Below are positions 27,130 to 35,540 of a stretch of DNA of 50,697 nucleotides, piece by piece. Both the position numbers and the translations under genes were made by a program. The stretch's first letter is position 1. The number at the start of each line of letters is the position of its first letter. The notes under the pieces are model-generated. The model ran no database searches. It saw nothing but the letters and a program-made list of their open reading frames with translations, and had not been told where the DNA came from. The stretch comes from an uncultured Eubacteriales bacterium (lineage in GTDB: Bacteria > Bacillota > Clostridia > Christensenellales > QALW01), in assembly GCA_900547955.1 (NCBI GenBank), contig URIR01000010.1:1-50697 (forward strand), given 5' to 3'.

Positions 27130-27490
27130 ATTTAAAAACACACACTCTGTGCAATACCGGCTTTAACCGGTGTATTGCCGCGCATTTTTATCAAACTGAG
27201 AATGTTTTAATTCTAACAGAGATAAGCCGGATATGAAATGGCGCAAATTAACCTAAACTAGGATAAAACTAACCATATTATTTCCGACATGCTTTCCTCC
27301 GGCATTGGCATATAAAGAATATTACGTCTCAGCCCCCGGCAATCACCCGTTTTGCGAATTGTCCTCATTCAACGTGCTCCCGCTGCAACATAGCGATTAC
27401 GCCTTTTAAAAAACGCCGCCGCTGTTTTCAATACCCAGATATTTTCGTATTGAATTATCTTTTTCAGATACGGCGCATACCTTTCCAAGA
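27130..27490. other. Non-coding region upstream of the rhamnosidase gene
   Basis: No convincing gene. A hairpin built from GCAATACCGG (27153 onward) and a CCGGTGTATTGC partner (one bulged base) ends near 27179. The rest shows no repeats or promoter I can support. Confidence 0.4.
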
Positions 27491-27493
27491 TAG

Positions 27494-27771
27494 TACCCTA
27501 AATCGACAAGGGCATATACGGTCAGGGCAGGGCTGTTTGATTGTCCTGCTGTGTTGCTTTTCGCTCCGTGTACGTCCAGTACACGTCGTTCAAGCGTCTT
27601 ACGGGGTACGGAAACGGCCGCTGTTTGACTCTTCCACCTCCAGCAGGTTTGATTTCGGCATTTTCAAGGAAGCGGAATGATGTGTACTGAACGCACGCCC
27701 ATTAACGATGACGCAGAAAATGCCGAAATCAAATCTGCTGGAAGCGTGTATCTCTTTGTCAATTTAGGGTA
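27494..27771. mobile_element. MITE-like element, copy 1 (278 bp)
   Basis: Terminal inverted repeats TACCCTAAATCGACAAGG and, at the right end, the complement of TACCCTAAATTGACAAAG. The outer bases are TA on both sides, as expected for TA target duplication by IS630/Tc1-mariner transposases. Internally, 27640-27665 pairs with 27716-27741 (26 bp, one mismatch), and CGTGTAC/GTACACG forms a hairpin (27567-27585). It has the same length and nearly the same sequence as copy 2. No coding capacity. Confidence 0.85.
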
Positions 27772-27823
27772 CGAATATAATGTATATAATGTGTAAACTT
27801 AGGCTCCTAAGCTTGAAATCCGC

Positions 27824-27852
27824 TTGCCAAAATAAAAAAATATAGTTATAAT
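27824..27852 (+). promoter_or_regulatory. Sigma-A-type promoter for the acyl-CoA ligase gene
   Basis: TTGCCA (27824-27829), 17-nt spacer, TATAAT (27847-27852), about 50 bases before the start codon. Confidence 0.75.
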
Positions 27853-27903
27853 TTTAAAGACAGAAGAGATTCTGTTCGTTTTTTTATATAGGAGGCTCAA
27901 ATA

Positions 27904-29568
27904 ATGGATGAATTCATTACTCAAACCCTTGGCGGAGTTATGAATGGGCTTGCCCAAAAATATCCCGACAAGGAAGCCATAAAATACACGGACCGCGATT
28001 ACTGCCGCACTTGGTCGCAGTTCAACGATGAAATTGAAACCATTGCCCGCGCGTTTATGGCTCTGGGCGTAAAAAAGGGAGAGCATATCGCCATATGGGC
28101 CACTAACGTGCCCGAATGGCTTATGACATTTTTCGCAGCGGCCAAAATGGGCGGCGTGCTGGTAACGGTCAATACCAATTACAAGGTATTCGAGCTGGAA
28201 TATCTCTTAAAGCAAAGCGACACCAAGCTGCTGGTAATGATTAGCGGTACTAAAAATAATGATTATATAGAAAGCATCAAACAGCTTTGTCCTAATCTGG
28301 CCGATTCTAAGCCTGGCGAAATAGACAGTCCAAAGCTGCCCTTCTTAAAAACAATAGTTTTTGCCGGAGAAAATTGTCCGGAAGGCATGATTCCGTGGCA
28401 GGAGCTTTATAATATTGCCGAGCAGGTGCCCTACGAGCAATTCAAGGCGCTGAGCGACAGTTTAGACTGCCACGAGGTAGTTAATATGCAGTATACCTCA
28501 GGCACTACCGGCTTCCCTAAGGGCGTAATGCTGACTCATTACAATATCCTTAATAACGGCCGCGCAATAGGCGACTGCATGAAATTTACCGAAAAGGACA
28601 AGCTCTGCATAACCGTTCCCTTCTTCCATTGCTTCGGTATGGTGCTGGCGCTTATGGCCTGCATTACCCACGGCACCTCCTTTGTCCCAATAGACGCCTT
28701 CTCTCCTATAAAGGTTATGCGGGCGCTTACATCAGAAAAATGCACGGCGGTACACGGCGTCCCCACCATGTTCATAGCAATGCTTGAACACCCCGAATTT
28801 AATACGTTTGATTTTTCGAATATGCGCACCGGCATTATGGCCGGTTCCCCCTGTCCTATAAAAGTCATGCAGGACGTAATAGAAAAAATGCATATGCCAG
28901 AAATAACTATTACTTTCGGCCAAACCGAAGCTTCGCCCGGCTGCACCATGACCCGAACGGACGACAGCATTGAAAAGCGCGTTGCCACCGTAGGCCGCGC
29001 GCTCCCCGGAGTTGAATGCAAAATTATAAATACAGAAACGGGCGAAACAGTAGGGCCTGGAGTTGTAGGCGAATTTTGCGCCCGCGGATATAATATAATG
29101 AAGGGCTATTATAAAATGCCCGAAGCCACGGCCATGGCCATAGATAAGGATGGCTGGCTGCATTTAGGCGATTTAGCGGTAATGGACGAGGACGGCTATT
29201 ATAAGATTACCGGCCGTATAAAGGATATGATAATCCGCGGCGGGGAAAATATTTATCCAAAAGAGCTGGAGGATTTCATGTACACCCATCCCAAAGTACA
29301 GGATGTACAAATTATAGGCGTACCCAGCAAGCAGTACGGAGAAGAAATTATGGCCTGCATAATCCTCAAGCAGGGCCAGGAGATGACTGAAGAAGAAGTA
29401 AAGGATTATTTCCGCGCAAAGATGAGCCGGCATAAGGTGCCCAGATATGTGCGCTTTATGGATTCCTTCCCCATGACCGCAAGCGGCAAAATACAAAAAT
29501 TCGTGCTGCGCGACCAGGCTATTGAATTGCTCAATCTGCAGGCCGACGCATCTATAGAAACCGCGTAA
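27904..29568 (+). CDS. AMP-forming acyl-CoA synthetase
   Basis: 554 residues of the ANL superfamily. It activates a carboxylic acid to acyl-AMP and then acyl-CoA in the cytoplasm. Motifs in order: the P-loop-like YTSGTTGFPKGVMLTH, the adenine-binding GQTEASPGCTMT, GDLAVMDEDGYYKITGRIKDMI, and the C-terminal catalytic lysine in SGKIQKF. The shape and length resemble medium-chain or fatty-acyl-CoA ligases (FadD/AcsF-like); chain length cannot be read from sequence. AGGAGG lies eight bases before the ATG. It is followed by the isomerase gene after about 40 nt, probably co-transcribed although the functional link is unclear. Confidence 0.9.
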   Translation: MDEFITQTLGGVMNGLAQKYPDKEAIKYTDRDYCRTWSQFNDEIETIARAFMALGVKKGEHIAIWATNVPEWLMTFFAAAKMGGVLVTVNTNYKVFELEYLLKQSDTKLLVMISGTKNNDYIESIKQLCPNLADSKPGEIDSPKLPFLKTIVFAGENCPEGMIPWQELYNIAEQVPYEQFKALSDSLDCHEVVNMQYTSGTTGFPKGVMLTHYNILNNGRAIGDCMKFTEKDKLCITVPFFHCFGMVLALMACITHGTSFVPIDAFSPIKVMRALTSEKCTAVHGVPTMFIAMLEHPEFNTFDFSNMRTGIMAGSPCPIKVMQDVIEKMHMPEITITFGQTEASPGCTMTRTDDSIEKRVATVGRALPGVECKIINTETGETVGPGVVGEFCARGYNIMKGYYKMPEATAMAIDKDGWLHLGDLAVMDEDGYYKITGRIKDMIIRGGENIYPKELEDFMYTHPKVQDVQIIGVPSKQYGEEIMACIILKQGQEMTEEEVKDYFRAKMSRHKVPRYVRFMDSFPMTASGKIQKFVLRDQAIELLNLQADASIETA

Positions 29569-29608
29569 TATTTTGGGCTGTATTACGCAAAAGAAAGGTA
29601 TGAAAAAA

Positions 29609-30418
29609 ATGAAACTATCCTTTTCAACATTAGGCTGTCCCAACTGGACATGGAACGAGATACTCGCCATAGCCAAGGATTTAGGGATGTCAGGCGTAGA
29701 AATCCGAGGACTGGGAGACGAGATGTACGCTCCCGCCTTAAAAATATTCGCGCCGGACAAATTGCAGGGCACTTTATCCAAGCTTAAGGAAATGAACCTT
29801 GAGATACCCATTTTAACCTCGGGAGCGTTTTTCGCAGACAAAGCCAAGGCGGACGAGGCCTTTGGAGAAGCCTGCGCGTATATAGATTTAGCCGAAAAGA
29901 CCGGTATACCATATATCCGTGTTATGGCTGAGCCTACTCCCGAGCCGCAGAACGGAGATATGGCCCTGGCCGCTAAATTATACGGACAGCTCTGCGATTA
30001 CGCCAAGGATACAGGCGTTACTCCGCTTATTGAAACAAACGGACAGCTAGGCTCCATTGCCGCAATGCAGGATTTCCTTTCGGCGGCGGGACGGAATAAT
30101 ATGGGCGTACTTTGGGATATCCATCATACCGTGCGTTTCTACAACGAAACGCACGGCAGGGTAATATCCGCTTTAGGACGCTATATAAAGCATGTGCATA
30201 TAAAAGATTCCTTCATGGAAAACGGCAAAATCAGCTATCGCATGATGGGCTATGGAGACATTCCGGCTCTTGACGCGCTAAGAGAGCTGGAAAATATGTG
30301 CTACGGCGGCTTTATCTCCTTTGAATGGGTGAAGCGCTGGAACCCCGAATTGGAGGAGCCTGGAATTGCTTTTGCATATTTCTGCAGCTATATGAACTAT
30401 CTCTTAAAAAAGCTCTAA
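29609..30418 (+). CDS. Sugar phosphate isomerase/epimerase-like TIM-barrel protein
   Basis: 269 residues from the ATG at 29609 (AAGAAAGG ten bases upstream; an ATG three codons earlier is only one base from that site). It belongs to the xylose-isomerase-like/AP endonuclease 2 TIM-barrel family: LSFSTLGCPNWTWNEIL, GVEIRGLGDE, the metal-ligand positions in LIETNGQ, WDIHHTV and HVHIKDS, and SFEWVKRW near the end. Members isomerise or epimerise sugars, sugar acids or inositols, usually with a divalent metal. Substrate unknown. Cloverleaf F starts 5 nt after the stop codon. Confidence 0.85.
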   Translation: MKLSFSTLGCPNWTWNEILAIAKDLGMSGVEIRGLGDEMYAPALKIFAPDKLQGTLSKLKEMNLEIPILTSGAFFADKAKADEAFGEACAYIDLAEKTGIPYIRVMAEPTPEPQNGDMALAAKLYGQLCDYAKDTGVTPLIETNGQLGSIAAMQDFLSAAGRNNMGVLWDIHHTVRFYNETHGRVISALGRYIKHVHIKDSFMENGKISYRMMGYGDIPALDALRELENMCYGGFISFEWVKRWNPELEEPGIAFAYFCSYMNYLLKKL

Positions 30419-30422
30419 TTCT

Positions 30423-30610
30423 AAAGGGGCAATAGAGAGCTATAAGGCGCCATTCCCCCGGCGCGGTATTTTGCCGCTGCGCGGCAAAATTAACCGTTTC
30501 AGCTTTTTCCGAAAGGCAAGCCTTTCGGAAAAAGCTGAAACGGGCCGGCCCCGCTTAAGCGGGGCACCGCGCCGGGGGAATGGCGCCTTATAGCTTTCTA
30601 TTGCCCCTTT
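30423..30610. repeat. Cloverleaf palindromic element F
   Basis: The longest continuous outer stem of the family: 30423-30466 pairs with 30567-30610 at 43 of 44 positions. Inside are ATTTTGCCGC-tgc-GCGGCAAAAT (30468-30490), a TAA linker, a perfect 24-bp arm with loop AA (30494-30517/30520-30543) and GCCCCGC-ttaa-GCGGGGC (30548-30565). The element runs from 5 nt past the isomerase stop codon to 6 nt before the terminal codon of the convergent esterase gene, filling the gap. The first arm differs from D and E at two positions that stay paired. Confidence 0.92.
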
Positions 30611-30616
30611 GTAAAG

Positions 30617-31810
30617 TCAAAGAGTAATAAACCGTGAAGAGACTACATAACAGCCCTCCGGGCAGAAATTCCTTACCTCTATATAATAGCTGTGCGCCTC
30701 CGCCGGCAGCTCTGCCCTAATTTCACCGCTGCTTTTATCATACCCGCATTTAACCTCATGCCACTGCTGCTGTATCTGAGATTTCTCATTAAAGGAAAGC
30801 GCCTCGTTTATATAATAGCATACTGCCTCCACACGCATTGTATCCTCCGCCGCCTCAATCTTCATTTCTACCTGTCTGCCCGTTTGAGATGACGGCTGTG
30901 CAGTTATTTTGGTAAGAGGCAGCCCGCCTTTAACCGCATTATCTGCAAAACGATATATCTCCAGCGGCGTCCAGCCCTGTACATGTCCGTGCAGCATATC
31001 TATTCTCATGGAAAGCGCCGCCCTGTCCATAGTATCGCCATAGGATGCGTCGTTGGTATTTATGGAAAAAGCCTCGTCGCTGGCCCAGCATACCCATAGT
31101 ATCGGTCCCCTAACTCTGTTCAGCCGTTCAGTCGCATCCCAAAGCCTCAGCGCGCCAGGCGTAAAGCAATCCTTCATCCAGGTAAGGCTCTCCCCTAAAT
31201 GCGCGCAGCCGTATACCGGTATGTAAAAGGCAAATCTGCTGTCATAGCCCATTACTATTGAGGTTATCACGCCGCCCCAGGATATGCCTGTAATTCCTAT
31301 CTTATCCTTAGCTATCCTTTGGTCCGCTCGCAGCAGATTATGCGCCAATATTACGCTGCCTGCCGCATGATACATCCATTGAGCGCTTAATTCCTGCTCA
31401 TAGCTTTTCATACCGTCGTTGTCAGGTATAAGCGTCCAGCCGTCCGGCCGCAGCGCCATCTCGGACGGCTCGTGAGTCCAGTCATCCGGCCCGTAAATAT
31501 CTATCTTCCCCGGCTTCTTGGGAAAATGGCCAGTATTGCACATAGCTATAGCCGCATAACCCCGGTCGTTCCACACCTTAACCCATTCGGTAAAGGCATG
31601 TCCTCCGCCTCCATGCACCAGCACTACCGCCGGCACAGGCTTCTCAGGCGAAGCGCTCTGAGGTACGCCCATATACGCAAATATCTTCGTAGGCGTTCCG
31701 TTTAACGGCAGCCCAGAATAAAACAGAGCGCGTATGCCCGGATAATCCGGCTGGTCATATTCAGGCAGATAATCCCATTCCGGCAGAGTATCCATAAATT
31801 CCTCAAACAT
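30617..31810 (-). CDS. Acetylxylan-esterase-like alpha/beta hydrolase, cytoplasmic
   Basis: 397 residues without a signal peptide. The alpha/beta-hydrolase core has VVLVHGGGGHAF (oxyanion region), the nucleophile elbow GISWGG (Ser177), an acid candidate Asp245 in CWASDEAF and histidines 274/276 in MLHGHVQGW. A C-terminal beta domain follows. The fold resembles acetylxylan esterase/cephalosporin deacetylase and dienelactone hydrolase groups; the true substrate is unknown. It lies downstream of a close paralogue (32014-33447) that is a lipoprotein. AAAGGAG precedes the ATG. It probably deacylates sugars or oligosaccharides inside the cell. Confidence 0.82.
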   Translation of the reverse strand: MFEEFMDTLPEWDYLPEYDQPDYPGIRALFYSGLPLNGTPTKIFAYMGVPQSASPEKPVPAVVLVHGGGGHAFTEWVKVWNDRGYAAIAMCNTGHFPKKPGKIDIYGPDDWTHEPSEMALRPDGWTLIPDNDGMKSYEQELSAQWMYHAAGSVILAHNLLRADQRIAKDKIGITGISWGGVITSIVMGYDSRFAFYIPVYGCAHLGESLTWMKDCFTPGALRLWDATERLNRVRGPILWVCWASDEAFSINTNDASYGDTMDRAALSMRIDMLHGHVQGWTPLEIYRFADNAVKGGLPLTKITAQPSSQTGRQVEMKIEAAEDTMRVEAVCYYINEALSFNEKSQIQQQWHEVKCGYDKSSGEIRAELPAEAHSYYIEVRNFCPEGCYVVSSRFITL

Positions 31811-31974
31811 AATTTTCTCCTTTATTTAATGCCGAACAGGCAAATTCAATCATATGTATTATTGAACATTAATGCATATATGTTTTTGTCTCGGACTGTT
31901 AAGCGGCAATGATTCTCTAGTCCCGGCCAATTGAAATAATTATATAATATTTGTCCGCCTAAAGCAATAGTTAA

Positions 31975-32001
31975 ATAAAAAAGGCTCCGCAAAACGGAGC
32001 C
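31975..32001 (-). terminator. Intrinsic terminator of the lipoprotein esterase gene
   Basis: GGCTCCG (31983-31989) pairs with CGGAGCC (31995-32001). On the minus strand the stem is followed by TTTTTT. Confidence 0.88.
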
Positions 32002-32013
32002 TAATTATTCAGC

Positions 32014-33447
32014 TTATTCTATAGTCACAAACTCAGAGCTTGTAACATAGCTGCCCTCAGGGCAAACGCTGGTTATTTCCACATAATAGCCTCTGGCCTC
32101 GTCCGGAAGCTGCGCTGTTATCATGCCGGTCTGCACGTCCGCGCTGCATTCGCACTTCTGCCATTGCTGCTCCATATTGGAATCCGCTCCATAGGAAAGG
32201 GGAGCGTCAATATAATAGCATACAGCGCTTATAGAATTGGTGTCCTCAGGAATATCAACGCTCATGGAAACATCCCTGCCCGCTTTGGCAGACGGATGCT
32301 CCTTAACGGTCGTCATAGGCAGCCCGCCTTTAATTATATGGTCAGCAAACCTATAGCTTTCATAAGGTATCCAGCCTAAATCATGGCTATGCCCCATTTC
32401 CATGCGCATAGAAAATATGGATTTATCCATAGTATCCATATATGAAGCGCTGTTAGTATTGATGGAAAAAGCATTATCGCCAGCCCAGCAAAGCCACAGT
32501 ATAGGAGAAGTCACCTTGTCCAGACGTTTAGTTGCATCCCAAAGCTCAACGGCGCCCGGAGTAAAATGATTTTTCATCCATGTAAGGCTTTCGCCCAGAT
32601 GCGCATGCCCATATATTGGAATATTAAAAGCAAACCGAGTATCATAGCCCATTGCAATTGAGGTTATTACGCCGCCCCAGGATATGCCCGTAATGCCTAT
32701 TTTGTCGCTGTCCACTCTTTCATCCGCCCGCAGCAGATTATTGGCCATAATTGCCGAGCCCACGGCATGATACATCCATTGACAGGATATATCCCTGTTA
32801 TAAGAGGACATTCCGTCGTTATCAGGTATCAATATGCGCTCGTCCTCCCTGCGCTCCTGCGCCGGAATAACCTTAGTCCAGTCGTTGCTGTCATAAAAGC
32901 TGGTTATATTTCCGTCTTTGGGCCGATAGCCTGTATTGCACATGGCTATAGCCGCATACCCTCTGTCATTCCATACCTTAACCCATTGCGGAAAAGCAAA
33001 GCCTCCGCCGCCATGCAGCAATACTACCGCCGGCACAGGGTTCTCCGCAGACGCACCCTCAGGAAAGCCCATATATGCAAAGATTTTTGTCTGGACGCCG
33101 TTATTCTTAAGACCGTCATAATATAACGCCTTTATTCCGGGATAGCCTATAGGGTCATAATCAGGCAGCCATGTAATAGAAGGTACAGCCTGCATATAAT
33201 ATTCAAACATAAATTCAATCTCCTCGCTTTTGCTCTCAAATGATTGGGGTATCTCAATATCAGGCAGTATTAATTCACTAAAAGGTTCCTGACCGCTAGG
33301 AGACGGCTCCTGCTGAACCTGATTTTCAGATGCAGTCGGTTCCGCCGTGTTGGGCAAGCTCTCCTCCGGCTTATTCTGAGGAGTGCACCCGGCGGCTCCC
33401 CCTACTGCAAGAATAAGCGTCAAAATACAAAGAACTATTTTCTTCAT
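32014..33447 (-). CDS. Acetylxylan-esterase-like alpha/beta hydrolase, surface lipoprotein
   Basis: 477 residues from the ATG at 33447 (GGGAGG upstream; an earlier in-frame ATG lacks a ribosome site). Lipoprotein signal with Cys21 (GAAGC), then a Pro/Ser/Glu-rich linker to about residue 75. The remaining 400 residues align along their length with the cytoplasmic paralogue downstream, sharing VVLLHGGGGFAFPQWVKVWNDRG, GISWGGVITSI and the SINTNSASY segment. The pair therefore arose by tandem duplication. A terminator separates them, so they need not be one transcript. Likely role: removing acyl groups from polysaccharide outside the membrane. Confidence 0.83.
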   Translation of the reverse strand: MKKIVLCILTLILAVGGAAGCTPQNKPEESLPNTAEPTASENQVQQEPSPSGQEPFSELILPDIEIPQSFESKSEEIEFMFEYYMQAVPSITWLPDYDPIGYPGIKALYYDGLKNNGVQTKIFAYMGFPEGASAENPVPAVVLLHGGGGFAFPQWVKVWNDRGYAAIAMCNTGYRPKDGNITSFYDSNDWTKVIPAQERREDERILIPDNDGMSSYNRDISCQWMYHAVGSAIMANNLLRADERVDSDKIGITGISWGGVITSIAMGYDTRFAFNIPIYGHAHLGESLTWMKNHFTPGAVELWDATKRLDKVTSPILWLCWAGDNAFSINTNSASYMDTMDKSIFSMRMEMGHSHDLGWIPYESYRFADHIIKGGLPMTTVKEHPSAKAGRDVSMSVDIPEDTNSISAVCYYIDAPLSYGADSNMEQQWQKCECSADVQTGMITAQLPDEARGYYVEITSVCPEGSYVTSSEFVTIE

Positions 33448-33471
33448 AAAACACCAATCCTCCCAAAACAC

Positions 33472-33843
33472 ATTTATATTTAATTATAATAGTTATTTCA
33501 AACCAAACAATGCACTAAACTAACCTTAGAATGCACAATACAAACTAATACCGCTATATGTATATGCGCCCGGCTTGTATATACTGCCCTGACTTCTCAT
33601 GAAATTTTAGTGTATCTATATGCATTATGCCTTGCGCGACAGCGCCAATATATGCTAGAATATAATGAGACTTTAACATAATAAGCCGCAGTAAGGCCGC
33701 TCTTTACACAGACGCAGCCCCGACTGCGCACCGGCATCAGTAACAGGCTGCGGTCAGAAAAGACAAATTCCAAGCTTAAAGCGTATTGTTGCTTGAATAC
33801 CGGCAGTCATACAAAATACTAATAAATATTGAAGGAACCAGCC
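33472..33843. other. Intergenic region between lipoprotein esterase and ogt
   Basis: 372 bases without a gene I can support. It holds a possible ogt promoter (33632-33661). The segment 33700-33760 has short GC-rich inverted pieces but no convincing terminator or riboswitch. Confidence 0.4.
33632..33661 (+). promoter_or_regulatory. Possible extended -10 promoter for ogt
   Basis: TTGCGC (33632-33637), 18-nt spacer ending in TGC, TAGAAT (33656-33661). The leader to the start codon would be about 175 nt, which is long. Confidence 0.4.
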
Positions 33844-34377
33844 ATGACCTATACATATCATTGCAATTCGCCCCTTGGGGGAATAACCCTTTCCAGCAAC
33901 GGTACGGCTCTGACCGGCTTATGGTTCGACGGGCAAAAATATTATGGCGCTTCTATCCCAAAAACACATGAAGAAAAATTTCTGCCTGTATTTGAACAGA
34001 CAATTAACTGGCTAGAAACATATTGGAACGGCCAAGCTCCCGAATTTACCCCTCCTCTTTTGATGCAAACCACCCCTTTCCGCAAAATGGTATGGGAGAT
34101 TCTGCTGTCCATTCCCTATGGACAAACCATTAGCTACGGAGAAATTGCAGACAGGATTGCAAAACAAAGGCGGCTGTCTAAAATGTCAGCACAGGCTGTA
34201 GGCAGAGCGGTAGGACACAATGCGATTTCAATAATTATCCCCTGCCACCGCGTAGTAGGCGCAAACGAGAGTCTTACCGGCTATGCCGGAGGAATTGATA
34301 AAAAGCTGAAGCTGCTCCAGCTGGAAAAAGCAGATACCTCTTCTCTTTTTATACCCAAAAAAGGAACAGCCTTATAA
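33844..34377 (+). CDS. ogt: Methylated-DNA-protein-cysteine methyltransferase
   Basis: 177 residues from the ATG at 33844 (GAAGGA ten bases upstream). It repairs O6-alkylguanine by irreversible transfer of the alkyl group to its own cysteine. The active-site motif IIPCHRVVG is intact, followed by LTGYAGG. The helix-turn-helix part (IPYGQTISYGEIADRI, AVGRAVGHN) contains the Arg finger region. It is a single-domain enzyme without the Ada regulatory part. It converges on the gerA operon with a 65-nt gap that holds no cloverleaf. Confidence 0.95.
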   Translation: MTYTYHCNSPLGGITLSSNGTALTGLWFDGQKYYGASIPKTHEEKFLPVFEQTINWLETYWNGQAPEFTPPLLMQTTPFRKMVWEILLSIPYGQTISYGEIADRIAKQRRLSKMSAQAVGRAVGHNAISIIIPCHRVVGANESLTGYAGGIDKKLKLLQLEKADTSSLFIPKKGTAL

Positions 34378-34442
34378 ATACCTTAAAACGCGCCTTAATA
34401 AATTAAGCCCCTTTAAAAACAGACTGCTCTTTTTAAGTCTTT

Positions 34443-35540
34443 TCAGGGCGTTACCGCTTCTAAAAAGCTATCCGCCTTAACTGTTACCTTAATATCCTGC
34501 CAAAATTCCTTAGTATCGCACTGCTCTGCCTGAGACCTGTCCATAGCAAGCACCTCACGCGCAAGTCCAAGATTATCCAGACCTAATTCTTTATGAATAT
34601 AATTCAAATATTTATACGCTCTTTCCTCCACGCTCTTATTTAATTGTTCAGTCAGAATATTTATTTCCTCCACGCTGGGCGTCATGCTGGTCAACGAGCT
34701 TATTTCCATTATGTCCGCATTAATATCCAAAGCTATTTCAAATTCATAGCCGCTTTCCCTTCTATTGGTCTTTATGTTTCGAGTAATGCCGCAGAGCGCC
34801 GTTACCTCGCATTTTTCCCCTCTTAATTCGCATTCGTATACCATAATCCCCGTACTGCTGTTTTCCCTAAGCATAACATATATATTGGACTGTTCATAAT
34901 CCAATTCCCCTACCATTACATCCTTTTTCATTACGGCTCCGCCCGAAAGCACGGGCTTATCATCCGCGTCCAAACTTATAACGGGCAAAACGCTGTTGCA
35001 GCCGGGAGTATAATAATCCTTTATAAAACCCACTATATCAATGCTGGGCAAAAGACTGCTTTCATCCGCCGTAAGCACTACGTTAGTAATATACGCCGCG
35101 CGTATATCCTCCTCCGGCGAAGATTCCTTAAGTATATAATCCGCTCTGTCCGACGCTACCGCCAGCTTTATAGTAGCGCTGGTGCCCGGACTGCGGTACA
35201 TAATATCAATATACGGCCACAAGCCCTTTTGCGAGAGCTCCTTGCCGTACATAAGCACGTTAAGCATGCTGGTGCTCCAAGATTCAAAATTATAGCCCGC
35301 CCTCTTCTGCCTGGTCTCACCCACGCTGCTCTCCGTAAGGCTTATTATTTCCGCGCTTACCGGTTCGCCTGAAAGAGACTGATAATATATACCAGTAACA
35401 GTCACTCCATTCTTGCCATCCTCAGGTACGTCATAAGCGCCTATAATGGGGTGGGCGCAGTCCTCAATGGGTATGGAATCCCAGCAGGAGCAAAGAGAAA
35501 GGCAGCATAATATTACAGCTAACAATTTAATACATCTCAT
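34443..35540 (-). CDS. gerAC: Spore germination protein GerAC/Ger(x)C, lipoprotein
   Basis: 365 residues. Lipoprotein signal with Cys19 (LCSC) then WDSIPIEDCAHPI, the usual Ger(x)C start. It is the C subunit of a GerA-type nutrient germinant receptor in the spore inner membrane. The start codon overlaps the stop of the B-subunit gene (ATGA), so the two are coupled. It is the last gene of the A-B-C operon. Germinant specificity cannot be read from sequence. Confidence 0.92.
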   Translation of the reverse strand: MRCIKLLAVILCCLSLCSCWDSIPIEDCAHPIIGAYDVPEDGKNGVTVTGIYYQSLSGEPVSAEIISLTESSVGETRQKRAGYNFESWSTSMLNVLMYGKELSQKGLWPYIDIMYRSPGTSATIKLAVASDRADYILKESSPEEDIRAAYITNVVLTADESSLLPSIDIVGFIKDYYTPGCNSVLPVISLDADDKPVLSGGAVMKKDVMVGELDYEQSNIYVMLRENSSTGIMVYECELRGEKCEVTALCGITRNIKTNRRESGYEFEIALDINADIMEISSLTSMTPSVEEINILTEQLNKSVEERAYKYLNYIHKELGLDNLGLAREVLAMDRSQAEQCDTKEFWQDIKVTVKADSFLEAVTP

